DNA of 64,000 bases from an uncultured Ruminococcus sp. (GTDB lineage Bacteria; Bacillota; Clostridia; Oscillospirales; Ruminococcaceae): assembly GCA_900543145.1 (NCBI GenBank), contig UQPZ01000002.1, positions 124,001 through 188,000 on the forward strand. Direction: 5' to 3'. Made by a program: the position numbers and the translations under genes. The notes below the pieces were generated by a model that saw only the letters and a program-made list of their open reading frames with translations, had not been told where the DNA came from and searched no databases. Shown here piece by piece: positions 25,716 to 34,182 of this stretch (position 1 is its first letter; the number at the start of each line of letters is the position of its first letter).

Positions 25716-27398
25716 ATGAGTGAAAAGAAAATACCTGAAAACGACAGCTTTTCTGAGGAAACCGTATCCGCTCCCGTAGGAGATCTCCTTAAATACGTTA
25801 TATCGGCTGAAGGAGAGCCTGGCGATATTGATTGGAAGGATAATGGCGGTGAAAAGAATAAAAAGCTGAGCAAAAAGACAGAGGGTAAAAAGCTGAAGCA
25901 CGGTCTTATGTCAACTATCCTGACGATCGTTTTTGTTGCGGTGGTAGTTCTTGTAAATATTGTTGCAACAGTTCTCTTTGACAGATATCCTATAACAATA
26001 GACTTAACTGACGAAAAAATATACTCTATTTCTGAGGAGTCGGAGGAGTATGTCAAGAATATAGACGTAGATACGCTTATCACGGTATTTTCCGATGAAG
26101 AAGCTTTTACCGGATTAAGCACCTATACAAAGCAGGCTGCTGAGGTTATGAAAAAATATACCCAGTACAACAGCAGAATAACCTACAGATATGTCGATAT
26201 TGATTCCAATCCGGATATTATGGCAGATTATCAGGCTAATTCTGTTTCTCAGTTCGATATTATCGTTGAAACAAATCCGACTGAAGACGTAAAGAGAACG
26301 AGAAAGATAACGCTTATGGATCTTGTGGACTTCAAGGACGAATTTGTTGAGCAAATGAGCAATACATACGGAACAACACTTGAGGCTATGGCTGAGCAGT
26401 ACGGCGACCTTACGGTACTGAGCTATTACGGCGGATATGTAGAGGCTTCTACTGCGGATCAGGCGTTTGTATCGGCGTTTATGACGGTTACAGATCCGAA
26501 TCCGGTAACGGTAACAATGCTTACCGGAAGAAACGAAAGCTCAAAGCTTGCGTATTTTCAGAAGCTGCTTGAGGCTAACGGCTATACTGTTAAAACGGTC
26601 GATATAACCAAGGAGGAAATTCCTCAGGAAACGACGGTAGCGGTTATTCCCGCACCTCAGACTGATTATCTTGACGCTGAAATAGAAAAGGTAGACAAGT
26701 TCCTTGACAACGAAGGAGAGCTTGGAAAGGAGCTGCTGTATCTTGCTTCGGCATCTCAGGGAAAAACTCCTAATCTGGACGAGTTTCTTAAAGAGTACGG
26801 CATAGGGATAGGAGAAGGCGTCATTTGTGAAACGAGCAGCGATTATTATTATCAGATCCCTGCGATGACAGTAACAAATGAAATATCCGATAATTTCAAT
26901 CAGGATATGACAACATCGGAGCCGGTCATTCTCAATTACTATTCCCGCCCTGTAAAGCTGCTGTTTGACGAAGAGGGGCAGATAGCGACAGAGGCATATA
27001 TAAAATCTACGGTAAACGGTTATACCATTGATATGGAATCCGGAGAAATTCTTGAAAAGGGACAGCAGGTTTATGCAGCTGTTGCTTCAAAGGCGCTGTT
27101 TCTTACTGACGGAGGAACAAATTACAGCAACGTTATCGTATTCGGTTCGGCGGACGCACTTTCCGACGTTTATTTAAGCTATTCCCAGTTCCAGAACAGA
27201 GAGTATATTATCAGTCTGCTTAACGGAATTACTCATAAAACGGACGGTATCTATATTGAGCCGAAGGTTATTGAGGGAAATGTGTTCGATATTACCGACA
27301 AGCAGAAGAGCGTGCTTAAATGGACGTTTATACTTGTCATTCCCGCGGCAGTTCTTATTACGGGACTGATCATCTGGGTCAGAAGAAAGAACAGATAA
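25716..27398 (+). CDS. GldG-like membrane protein
   Basis: 560 aa from ATG 25716, which has AAGGAGG eight bases upstream; the frame extends back into the permease gene but without a ribosome site. A charged cytosolic N-terminus of about 60 residues precedes a transmembrane helix (STILTIVFVAVVVLVNIVAT), then the diagnostic RYPITIDLTDEKIYSISEES, a large extracellular domain and a second C-terminal helix (WTFILVIPAAVLITGLIIWV) ending in RRKNR. This is the GldG/ABC-auxiliary architecture. Probably forms a complex with the preceding ATPase and permease. Confidence 0.82.
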   Translation: MSEKKIPENDSFSEETVSAPVGDLLKYVISAEGEPGDIDWKDNGGEKNKKLSKKTEGKKLKHGLMSTILTIVFVAVVVLVNIVATVLFDRYPITIDLTDEKIYSISEESEEYVKNIDVDTLITVFSDEEAFTGLSTYTKQAAEVMKKYTQYNSRITYRYVDIDSNPDIMADYQANSVSQFDIIVETNPTEDVKRTRKITLMDLVDFKDEFVEQMSNTYGTTLEAMAEQYGDLTVLSYYGGYVEASTADQAFVSAFMTVTDPNPVTVTMLTGRNESSKLAYFQKLLEANGYTVKTVDITKEEIPQETTVAVIPAPQTDYLDAEIEKVDKFLDNEGELGKELLYLASASQGKTPNLDEFLKEYGIGIGEGVICETSSDYYYQIPAMTVTNEISDNFNQDMTTSEPVILNYYSRPVKLLFDEEGQIATEAYIKSTVNGYTIDMESGEILEKGQQVYAAVASKALFLTDGGTNYSNVIVFGSADALSDVYLSYSQFQNREYIISLLNGITHKTDGIYIEPKVIEGNVFDITDKQKSVLKWTFILVIPAAVLITGLIIWVRRKNR

Positions 27399-27449
27399 GC
27401 TAAAACTGCGAAAGGAGAAACGCTCTGTTACGGGAGAGCGGAAACGTAT

Positions 27450-28922
27450 ATGAACGGAAAAGTACAAGGAATTATTGTATGCGGAGTTATAATCGCCTGC
27501 CTGGGAGGAACGCTGGCGTTTCTCAATGCGACTGGCTCAGAAGATCCAACAAAGGCGGACAGCTCTTCGCAGACAGTAAAGGAGGAGTCTGAGGATACAT
27601 CGGTGCTTCTGATAGATTCCTCTTCGGATAAGATAAAGAGTATTTCGGCAGAGAACGAATACGGAAGCTTTACAATGAGCAGACCGGCTTCGGGAAAGAC
27701 AGCATGGAGTATAGAAGAGCTTAACGGTATAAATCAGTCGTCAACTCTTCTGTCGGGCATGGCTGAAAATGTCGCTCAGTTTACAGCGTATAAGACCGTA
27801 GAGGAAAACGCCTCCGACCTGAGCAAGTACGGTTTTGAGAAGCCTTCCGGGGAATTTACCGTTGAGTTTTCCGACGGAACATCAAGGACCTTTTCGGTAG
27901 GCGACGTTTCAACAAAGGCACGCTACCGCTATATCTGTGAAAAAGGGAAAAGCGATGTCTACATGATCCTCAATTCAAAGGTTTCGTATTTTATAGAACC
28001 GAAGGAGAATTTTGTAAACACTTCTCTTATTGAAAAGCCGAGCGACAGTGATATGCCTGATTACGGAACGCTTACGATCCATAGGTCAGATCTTGATTAC
28101 GATATGGTTTTTGAAAACGATCCGTACGATAAGACCGATATGGTTTCGTCGCAGGTTATGACCGAGCCTATCTTTTCGTATCTTAATGTTTCGGTATCGT
28201 CTGGAATTACTCATGGAATGTGGGGACTTTCAGCTGAAGCCTGTGAAAAGATATTTCCCGGGGAAGAGGATTTTAAGGAATACGGAATCGACAAGCCTGC
28301 TGCGGAGGTAAGCTTCAAGGGCAACGGCTATGATTATAAGCTGAAGATAGGAAACGCAGTTTACAAGGTCAACGACGAGGGCGAGGATACCGACGAGATA
28401 GAAGCCTATTACTGCTATCTTACTGGTTCGGACGGAATAGACTGTATATGGAAGATCTCTGCGTCCAGTCTTCCGTGGACAACAGTGCTTCCCGGGGACG
28501 TTGTAACATCTCTTATGACTACCAACAATATTATGGACGTTTCCGAGGTAACGGTCAAGTCAAAGGATAAGGATATAAAATATGCCATTGACAGTGACGG
28601 CGAAAGCACTGTAAAATCCGTTAAGATGAACGGAGAGGACGTTGACGTAAGCTTGTTCCAGGATCTTTATAAGTTCCTGCTGACCTGTCCGACAAGTGAG
28701 ATCTATTTTGACGAGCCTCAGGGTGAAAGTTATCTTACGATTGAAATATCCTGTAAGGACGGCTACAACGACGTTATGGAATTCTATACCGACAGTTCAA
28801 GACGCACGGTCGTAGTGCTTAACGGCAGACCTTCGTTCAGGATACAAACCAAATGGACAGACAGGTTCATTGAAAATATAGATAATGTAAAAAACGGTGA
28901 AAAGGTAATTGACACCTACTGA
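27450..28922 (+). CDS. DUF4340-like extracellular membrane-anchored protein
   Basis: 490 aa. One N-terminal transmembrane helix (about 5-26: GIIVCGVIIACLGGTLAFLN) and a large extracellular part. Internal pattern repeats of DUF4340 type occur: KYGFEKPSGEFTVEFSDG near 125 and EYGIDKPAAEVSFKGNG near 280, each followed by a short GDV/GNAVY strand. Such proteins accompany Gld-type ABC systems in many Firmicutes. It is 51 bp after the GldG-like gene and the last gene of this group. Biochemical role unknown. Confidence 0.75.
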   Translation: MNGKVQGIIVCGVIIACLGGTLAFLNATGSEDPTKADSSSQTVKEESEDTSVLLIDSSSDKIKSISAENEYGSFTMSRPASGKTAWSIEELNGINQSSTLLSGMAENVAQFTAYKTVEENASDLSKYGFEKPSGEFTVEFSDGTSRTFSVGDVSTKARYRYICEKGKSDVYMILNSKVSYFIEPKENFVNTSLIEKPSDSDMPDYGTLTIHRSDLDYDMVFENDPYDKTDMVSSQVMTEPIFSYLNVSVSSGITHGMWGLSAEACEKIFPGEEDFKEYGIDKPAAEVSFKGNGYDYKLKIGNAVYKVNDEGEDTDEIEAYYCYLTGSDGIDCIWKISASSLPWTTVLPGDVVTSLMTTNNIMDVSEVTVKSKDKDIKYAIDSDGESTVKSVKMNGEDVDVSLFQDLYKFLLTCPTSEIYFDEPQGESYLTIEISCKDGYNDVMEFYTDSSRRTVVVLNGRPSFRIQTKWTDRFIENIDNVKNGEKVIDTY

Positions 28923-29005
28923 TTCTGACAGATTATGCGGTTGTACCGGAGTATAATAATAAACGCCGCGGTTTCAGCAGATAGGAAAAAATATTTTAAA
29001 AGCTC

Positions 29006-29034
29006 TTCACAAAAGAGAAAAAATATGTTATAAT
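29006..29034 (+). promoter_or_regulatory. Promoter of the 93-aa protein, with shared upstream element
   Basis: TTCACA (29006-29011), 17 bases, TATAAT (29029-29034). Overlapping it upstream is TTAAAAGCTCTT (28996-29007). The same 12-mer occurs at the same distance from TATAAT in front of zapA (33642-33653). Confidence 0.7.
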
Positions 29035-29132
29035 AGCTTTGAAGCAGGTGTAAAGCCGCAGAAATGACAAAGCTTAATGACAGTGATAACAGACAGAATA
29101 AATATAATCATCATTGGTAAGGAGGAGATATA

Positions 29133-29414
29133 ATGGCAGAAACAAAAAAAGCGTTTTTCACCTACAAGGGCGTTCCGCTGGTGAGAAAGGGAAATACAAT
29201 TTATTTCGGAAATATGTATGACGACTATGTTGTCATGATTGAAATTCTCGGAACTGAAAAGCAGGGACAAATAGATGTTGCCAATAAAGTAAGGCTGAGG
29301 AAAATGGCTACCGACATAACGCTTCCGCCTAACGAGCAGATAGTAAAAAAAGCAGAGAAGTCCAGCCTATACGAGGCGCTGGATATGGCGTGTGCGTGGC
29401 TTAAAATTTCGTAA
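29133..29414 (+). CDS. Small conserved-looking protein of unknown function
   Basis: 93 aa, preceded by a strong AAGGAGGAG site. The N-terminal half is beta-rich (AFFTYKGVPLVRKGNTIYFG, YDDYVVMIEIL), the C-terminal half helical and ending SLYEALDMACAWLKIS. No transmembrane segment, signal or catalytic motif. It has its own promoter and terminator. I do not recognise the family. Confidence 0.7.
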   Translation: MAETKKAFFTYKGVPLVRKGNTIYFGNMYDDYVVMIEILGTEKQGQIDVANKVRLRKMATDITLPPNEQIVKKAEKSSLYEALDMACAWLKIS

Positions 29415-29422
29415 TAAAAATG

Positions 29423-29460
29423 CAGTCCGGTTCATAATACGAATCGGACTGATTTTTTTA
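29423..29460 (+). terminator. Rho-independent terminator
   Basis: 11-bp stem CAGTCCGGTTC (29423-29433) / GAATCGGACTG (29441-29451) with one G-U pair, 7-base loop and seven T residues. It also separates this gene from the convergent cobO. Confidence 0.9.
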
Positions 29461-29469
29461 TGATCAGGT

Positions 29470-29991
29470 TCAATATTCAATTCCCCGTCTTGCCGGAATT
29501 CCTTTATCGAACGGGTGCTTTACCGCTTTTATTTCACTTATATAATCAGCATTATCGGTAAACAGCGGAGCGGGATCTCTGCCTGTTACAACAAGCTCAA
29601 GAGGCTCGGGCTTATGTATAATAAGCTCCTCTATGAGTTTTTTGTCTATCAGATCCATGTCGTAAGCGTAGGTCAGCTCGTCCAGAATAAGCATTCCGCA
29701 CTGCCCGGAACGAACCGAAGCAAGCGCCTTGTTGAGATTTTCATTGTGCATTTTTCTGCATTGCTCTTTCTGCTCCTCTGTCATCTGAAAAACAAAGCCA
29801 AGATCCCTCTCGTTTCTCAGCACCGTTATGCCGTCAAGCTGATCAAGAATATTCAGCTCGCCGCTTTCTGCACCTTTCAGAAACTGGACTATATATACCT
29901 TTCCTCCGGCTCCCGCAAAGCGTAGTGCAAGACCCAATGCCGAGGTAGTTTTACCTTTTCCGTCGCCGCAGCAGCAATGAATAAGTCCCAT
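29470..29991 (-). CDS. cobO: Corrinoid adenosyltransferase (CobO/BtuR type)
   Basis: 173 aa. Transfers the adenosyl group of ATP to cob(I)alamin or cobinamide. The P-loop GDGKGKTTSA (9-18) with the preceding CCC, then GGKVYIVQFLKG, and MLILDELTYAYDMDLID identify the CobA/CobO/BtuR class rather than the PduO or EutT types. AAGGCGG precedes ATG. It lies 17 bp downstream of cbiB on the same strand, so the two are probably one operon concerned with cobinamide salvage or late cobalamin synthesis. Confidence 0.93.
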   Translation of the reverse strand: MGLIHCCCGDGKGKTTSALGLALRFAGAGGKVYIVQFLKGAESGELNILDQLDGITVLRNERDLGFVFQMTEEQKEQCRKMHNENLNKALASVRSGQCGMLILDELTYAYDMDLIDKKLIEELIIHKPEPLELVVTGRDPAPLFTDNADYISEIKAVKHPFDKGIPARRGIEY

Positions 29992-30008
29992 AACTAAACC
30001 GCCTTGTT

Positions 30009-30986
30009 TTAAATAATAAGCAGGAAAGCCGTTCTTATCAGAGCAAACAGTATGAAGCTTGCGAATACCGTTCCGTACATAAGCTGATTTGCCCAGTAAA
30101 TATCGTTGGGCTGACAGGGCTTGAGCTGTTCTCCGATAAAACGATTCCGTAAAGTTTTTCCGCTGTAGTATTCCTCTTTTATAAGCTGAATATCCAACGC
30201 TCCCGCCATTATGCTGCGGGCAGTTCCAAGATTCGGTTTTGACAGCTTTTTGCGGTCGCGCTTATAAATACGTCGGCAGTTTTCGTGATCGAGCTTCAGG
30301 AATTTAACGTCAAGCTTCAGCAGCAGACCACAGATCTTAGAAGGTATATAATTAAGTATGCTCCAAAGACTGCGTGACGGTCTGCCGAAATCTATGTATT
30401 CATCGGTAAATACTCCTATTTTCCTGTTGAGAACGCTAAGACAGCGGTAGAACATTCCGCCGAAGCCTCCGCCCAGCGCAATGAAAAACAGCGTGCCTGC
30501 TCCGTTATCCGCAGAACAGTCCGCGGCGCATTCCACAGCTTTTTTGATTATCTGGTCTCCGTCAAGGTCTGAACAGTCCGTGCCGGTAAGCTTTTCAAGG
30601 CTTTTCTGAGCGCGCTCGGAATTTCCTGAGCGTACCGCTCTGAATATCCTGCTTAGTTCAAGTCTGGTATCTCTAACGGAAAATGCGAGCCAGCAGAAAA
30701 AGCAGTCCAGGATCAGTCCGATAACCGGAAAGAACAGGTAACCTAAGATCATCAGCGCAAGGGGTATTCCGGCGAAGATCAGCAGGACAAAAAAGATAAG
30801 CACCGCGCCTGCCATACGCTTAGCTTCGGGGGTATCCTCGTAAAATTTTCTCAGGGTCTTTTCAAGTCTCAACGCAAAGGCGCAAACAAAATTTTCAGGA
30901 TCAAGAAAGCCCTTGGGAGCGCCGAACATAAGGTTGATCACAAAGCCTGCGCTCATAGCGGCAACGGTATTTAATATCATGCGCAA
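30009..30986 (-). CDS. cbiB: Adenosylcobinamide-phosphate synthase (CbiB/CobD type)
   Basis: 325 aa integral membrane protein, with several hydrophobic segments (near 5-20, 60-100, 160-180 and the C-terminus). Family signatures: FGRPSRSLWSILNYIP and LSKPNLGTARSIMAGALDIQL. The enzyme joins (R)-1-amino-2-propanol phosphate to adenosylcobyric acid. Upstream of cobO. GGAAAGGA precedes ATG and a good promoter lies at 31020-31048. I looked for a cobalamin riboswitch in the leader and saw none; the leader is too short. Confidence 0.88.
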   Translation of the reverse strand: MRMILNTVAAMSAGFVINLMFGAPKGFLDPENFVCAFALRLEKTLRKFYEDTPEAKRMAGAVLIFFVLLIFAGIPLALMILGYLFFPVIGLILDCFFCWLAFSVRDTRLELSRIFRAVRSGNSERAQKSLEKLTGTDCSDLDGDQIIKKAVECAADCSADNGAGTLFFIALGGGFGGMFYRCLSVLNRKIGVFTDEYIDFGRPSRSLWSILNYIPSKICGLLLKLDVKFLKLDHENCRRIYKRDRKKLSKPNLGTARSIMAGALDIQLIKEEYYSGKTLRNRFIGEQLKPCQPNDIYWANQLMYGTVFASFILFALIRTAFLLII

Positions 30987-31019
30987 AAATCCTTTCCGAT
31001 ATATAATTGTATTAGAATA

Positions 31020-31048
31020 ATTATAACACAGGCACGGCTATTATTCAA
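31020..31048 (-). promoter_or_regulatory. Promoter of cbiB-cobO
   Basis: Read on the minus strand: TTGAAT (31043-31048), 17 bases, TATAAT (31020-31025). The leader to the cbiB start is only about 25 nt. Confidence 0.75.
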
Positions 31049-31184
31049 GTAAAAACCTGCACATTTTCTTATTTTTCTTTATATTCTGCGGCAGGGCCGG
31101 CGGGAGTTTTTCGTTGTTTTATTGATAAAAGGAAGCCTTGCGCAGGGTTTTTTACAGCAAAACAACAAAGTTTTATCCCTGCCC

Positions 31185-31213
31185 TTTACATTTCAGAGAC
31201 AGTGTGATATTAT
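31185..31213 (+). promoter_or_regulatory. Promoter of the amino-acid binding protein gene
   Basis: TTTACA (31185-31190), 17 bases, TATTAT (31208-31213), 41 bp ahead of the chosen start. Confidence 0.6.
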
Positions 31214-31254
31214 ACTATTATGCTAAAGCAATAGTACGGAAAGGATGTATATTA

Positions 31255-32097
31255 ATGAAAAAGTATATTTTATCGGCAGTATGCGCCGCGGTTCTTATGC
31301 TGGCTGGCTGCGGTTCGTCGGATTCCTCGTCGCAGGCAGATAATGCTTCAAAGGCTGGCGGTTCAAGCACGGCCGATGGCAGCGATCAGTCGCTTCAGAA
31401 GGTTCTTGACAACGGGAAGCTTGTCCTTGGTCTTGACGCTACGTTCAAGCCTATGGGTTATACAGATGAGAACGATCAGGTAGTAGGCTTCGATATCGAC
31501 GTTGCGGCGGAGGTATGCTCCCGTCTTGGGGTTACTCTTGAAACCTACGGCGTAAACTGGGATACTAAGGAGGTAGACCTTGACGCAGGAACGATAGACT
31601 GTGTCTGGAACGGTCTTTCGGTAAGTGAGGAAAGACAGAAGGTAATGCTGATGTCAGAGCCTTATATGAAAAATAAGATGGTGTTTGTTGTTAACTCAGA
31701 CAGCGATATTTCATCACTTGACGACCTAAAGGGCAAAACGGTAACTGTTCAGAACGGATCTACCGCTCAGGAAACTCTGGCAGCAGCGGATATAGCTTCG
31801 GATATAACCGTTTCCGAGCTTGCCACTAACGTTGAGGCTCTGAACCAGCTTGAGCTTGGAATGTGCGACGCGGCTTTTCTCGATTCGGTAGTTGCGGATT
31901 ATGAGATCAATTCCGGAAGAGCGTTCAAGGTCCTTGACGAGGGGCTTTATGAGGAAGATTACGCTATCGGCTTCAGGCTCGGCGATAAGGCTCTGTGCGA
32001 TAAGGTAAACGAGATACTCAGGGAAATGAAAGCAGACGGAAAGCTTGCCGAGATCTCAACAAAGTGGTTCGGAAGCGACGTTACAACTATAGGATAA
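31255..32097 (+). CDS. Amino-acid ABC transporter substrate-binding lipoprotein
   Basis: 280 aa from ATG 31255, with GGAAAGGA upstream; the frame extends to 31138 but that is ahead of the promoter. Lipoprotein signal with lipobox LMLAGC, then a Ser-rich linker and a type-2 periplasmic-binding fold: GKLVLGLDATFKPMGYTDEN, VVGFDIDVAAEVCSRLG, and later LDDLKGKTVTVQNGSTAQET. These belong to family 3 solute-binding proteins for polar or basic amino acids. No permease or ATPase gene is adjacent, so it must partner with components elsewhere. Confidence 0.9.
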   Translation: MKKYILSAVCAAVLMLAGCGSSDSSSQADNASKAGGSSTADGSDQSLQKVLDNGKLVLGLDATFKPMGYTDENDQVVGFDIDVAAEVCSRLGVTLETYGVNWDTKEVDLDAGTIDCVWNGLSVSEERQKVMLMSEPYMKNKMVFVVNSDSDISSLDDLKGKTVTVQNGSTAQETLAAADIASDITVSELATNVEALNQLELGMCDAAFLDSVVADYEINSGRAFKVLDEGLYEEDYAIGFRLGDKALCDKVNEILREMKADGKLAEISTKWFGSDVTTIG

Positions 32098-32119
32098 TTT
32101 GATCCCGCATTGAAAGATC

Positions 32120-32160
32120 GGGCGGATACAGTACAGTCTGTATCCGCCCGTTATTTTTTT
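32120..32160 (+). terminator. Terminator between convergent genes
   Basis: Perfect 12-bp stem GGGCGGATACAG (32120-32131) / CTGTATCCGCCC (32138-32149), 6-base loop, then GTTATTTTTTT. Confidence 0.92.
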
Positions 32161-32171
32161 ATCGGAAATCA

Positions 32172-33461
32172 TTATTTGTATTTTGAAGTTATGCCCAGAT
32201 ATTCCTCAAGACACTTTCCGCTTTTTTCTACTGCCTTCGCGGTTTTAACGCCAAGGTAACGGATGTGCCAAGGCTCGTATTTATAGCCGGTCACGCTTTC
32301 CTTATTTTTAGGATAGCGTATTATGAAGCCGTAATCGGAGCAGTTGGCGGCAAGCCACTTTGCTTCCTTTGTTCCCTCAAAAGACGAGCTAGCGTTGTTT
32401 ACGTCCATAGCCAGTCCCGTTTGATGCTCGCTGTGCCCTGGTCTTGCCGAATATCTGTCTGCCGCGGCTTTTCCGTCCCGTGCAGCATAGCTTGAATACA
32501 AATATTTCTGATAAGAATATGAACGGAAGCCGGAGCATATCCAAAGGTTTATTCCGTCTTTCCAAGCCGCTTGCTGCATTTTATAAAAAGCGTTTAAAAC
32601 GGCTTTGTTCATATCCGGATTATATTTTGACGGAAGGGCATAGGTCTTATTTGCGATAAGTATTCCCTCCACATATGTAACGCCGTTTTTCTTTATGATC
32701 TCCGGCTTAGTGGTAACGCTGAAGCTGTTTCCGAACGACCCAAAGTGATTCTTTCTGTCAGCGTCGCATTTATAGGCGCGTATTCTGAATTTGTACTGAG
32801 TTCCCCGTTTCAGTCCCGAAATGCGGCATTGGTCAGCTGACGGATCCTTTACCGTAGTAATATGCTGCCACTTTTTTGCGTCGGGACTGTACATATAGAT
32901 CTGATATCCGTTACAGGTCACCGGCTTCCAGAATAGCCTTACTGCATCGTAGGTGCGGTTGGCTTTTGTTATATTTAACTTCTGCGGCTTTACAGCAGTA
33001 CATATCGTATTTGAATATTCGCTCCAGTAATTTACTCCGTCGGCCTTGACATAGCTTTTTACCTTGTACTTATAGGCTGTTCCCGGGGAAACCTTTTTGT
33101 CGGTCCACGAAAAGGTATTATTGTTTTTTACAGACGTTTGGCTGATAAAGCTGCCTGTTTTAAAGTCATAGCGGTAAATGCGGTAGCCTGTTGCTCCTTT
33201 TACCTTTGACCAGTTCACAGTTACTGATCTGTCAGAAGAGCTAAGGGAAATAAGCTCGGGGGCGTTGGGAGCAGCTGTTTTCAGAGCTGACAAAAGACAG
33301 TCCGAGGCAGCTTCGGATATTGAATACACAGCCGCACAGCTTTTCTTATACAAACTGTTTTCTTCGTTCGCAGCAGCTGCCGCAGGGAAAACAGTCTGCG
33401 TTCCGACAGAAGCAGCGGCGATAAGCGAGGCTGAAAGCGAAATTATATACTTCAGGATCAT
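32172..33461 (-). CDS. Secreted D-alanyl-D-alanine carboxypeptidase (M15) with Fn3 domains
   Basis: 429 aa from ATG 33461 (AGGTG six bases upstream); a GTG at 33470 is an alternative. N-terminal signal peptide ending near SVGTQTVFPAAAA. Two fibronectin type III-like domains (about 60-150 and 155-245; PELISLSSSDRSVTVNWSKV, RTYDAVRLFWKPV) precede a peptidase M15B/VanY domain (about 265-425). Zinc and catalytic residues are in SEHQTGLAMDV and EPWHIRYLG. Such enzymes trim the terminal D-Ala from peptidoglycan stem peptides. The Fn3 modules probably act as spacers or wall-binding units. Confidence 0.88.
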   Translation of the reverse strand: MILKYIISLSASLIAAASVGTQTVFPAAAAANEENSLYKKSCAAVYSISEAASDCLLSALKTAAPNAPELISLSSSDRSVTVNWSKVKGATGYRIYRYDFKTGSFISQTSVKNNNTFSWTDKKVSPGTAYKYKVKSYVKADGVNYWSEYSNTICTAVKPQKLNITKANRTYDAVRLFWKPVTCNGYQIYMYSPDAKKWQHITTVKDPSADQCRISGLKRGTQYKFRIRAYKCDADRKNHFGSFGNSFSVTTKPEIIKKNGVTYVEGILIANKTYALPSKYNPDMNKAVLNAFYKMQQAAWKDGINLWICSGFRSYSYQKYLYSSYAARDGKAAADRYSARPGHSEHQTGLAMDVNNASSSFEGTKEAKWLAANCSDYGFIIRYPKNKESVTGYKYEPWHIRYLGVKTAKAVEKSGKCLEEYLGITSKYK

Positions 33462-33513
33462 AACAATCACCTGTCCTTTCAGGGTAGAATAAACGGCTTA
33501 TTTATTTAATTTA

Positions 33514-33541
33514 ATTATAGCATAAGAGAGGTTTTTTTCAA
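33514..33541 (-). promoter_or_regulatory. Promoter of the M15 carboxypeptidase
   Basis: On the minus strand TTGAAA (33536-33541), 16 bases, TATAAT (33514-33519). Confidence 0.65.
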
Positions 33542-33651
33542 TATCCCGCCGCAATATTAAGAAATATAAGTATAGGATCGGTGAATTGAATAAAAAGCTG
33601 CGGTATAAAAGGTAAAAATGCCGAAATAAGAGTTAATTTTATTAAAAGCTC

Positions 33652-33680
33652 TTTTCAAACGGTGAAAAATGTTGTATAAT
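33652..33680 (+). promoter_or_regulatory. Promoter of zapA, with shared upstream element
   Basis: TTTTCA (33652-33657), 17 bases, TATAAT (33675-33680), overlapped upstream by TTAAAAGCTCTT (33642-33653). Spacing and spacer sequence closely resemble the promoter at 29006. Confidence 0.7.
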
Positions 33681-33729
33681 AAAATTAATAATACCAACTT
33701 GATTTTTTCGGAAAGGAACGGGTTTCACT

Positions 33730-34182
33730 ATGAAAAATGAAATTACCGTAAAGATTTTCAGCAGAGAATTTCATCTTCTGACTGATGAAACAAAGGAGTA
33801 TACTGACAGGCTTGCGGCGGAGCTTAATAAGAAAATGTCTGAGCTTTTAAAAGCAAAGCCTACGCTGTCGCTTCAGGACGCTTCTGCACTCGTTTGTCTT
33901 GATCTCTGCGACGAGCTTGTAAAGGCAAGACAGAATATCGAAAATATCCGCTCTCAGATAAAGGACTATGTAGATGACGCAGGAGAAGCGCGCAGTGCGG
34001 CGGACGAGGCTCAGAAGGAGCTTAGAACGCTCAGGGAGAGAGTTTCTCAGCTTGAAAAGGAGGTCAGCCTGAGAAAATCGCTGTCGGCGGAGAGCGAAAA
34101 GCTATCGGCAAAGGATATGATCTCTCAGGATATAAACAAGGCGCTTGAGAATAAGTATCCGTATAATTACGGCAAAAAGTAA
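33730..34182 (+). CDS. zapA: Cell division protein ZapA
   Basis: 150 aa. ZapA cross-links FtsZ protofilaments at the Z-ring. The N-terminal globular part shows KNEITVKIFSREFHLLTDET and YTDRLAAELNKKM; the rest is a coiled coil (about 60-130, ARSAADEAQKELRTLRERV). Longer than the ~100 aa of enterobacterial ZapA, as often in Clostridia. Strong GGAAAGGAACGGG region before ATG. Overlaps the U32 gene by one base (TAATG), a pairing also common in Firmicutes. Confidence 0.88.
   Translation: MKNEITVKIFSREFHLLTDETKEYTDRLAAELNKKMSELLKAKPTLSLQDASALVCLDLCDELVKARQNIENIRSQIKDYVDDAGEARSAADEAQKELRTLRERVSQLEKEVSLRKSLSAESEKLSAKDMISQDINKALENKYPYNYGKK

Noticed and set aside
30987..31019. Cobalamin riboswitch ahead of cbiB
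   Set aside because: The predicted transcript leader is about 25 nt and no B12-box-like sequence was seen.
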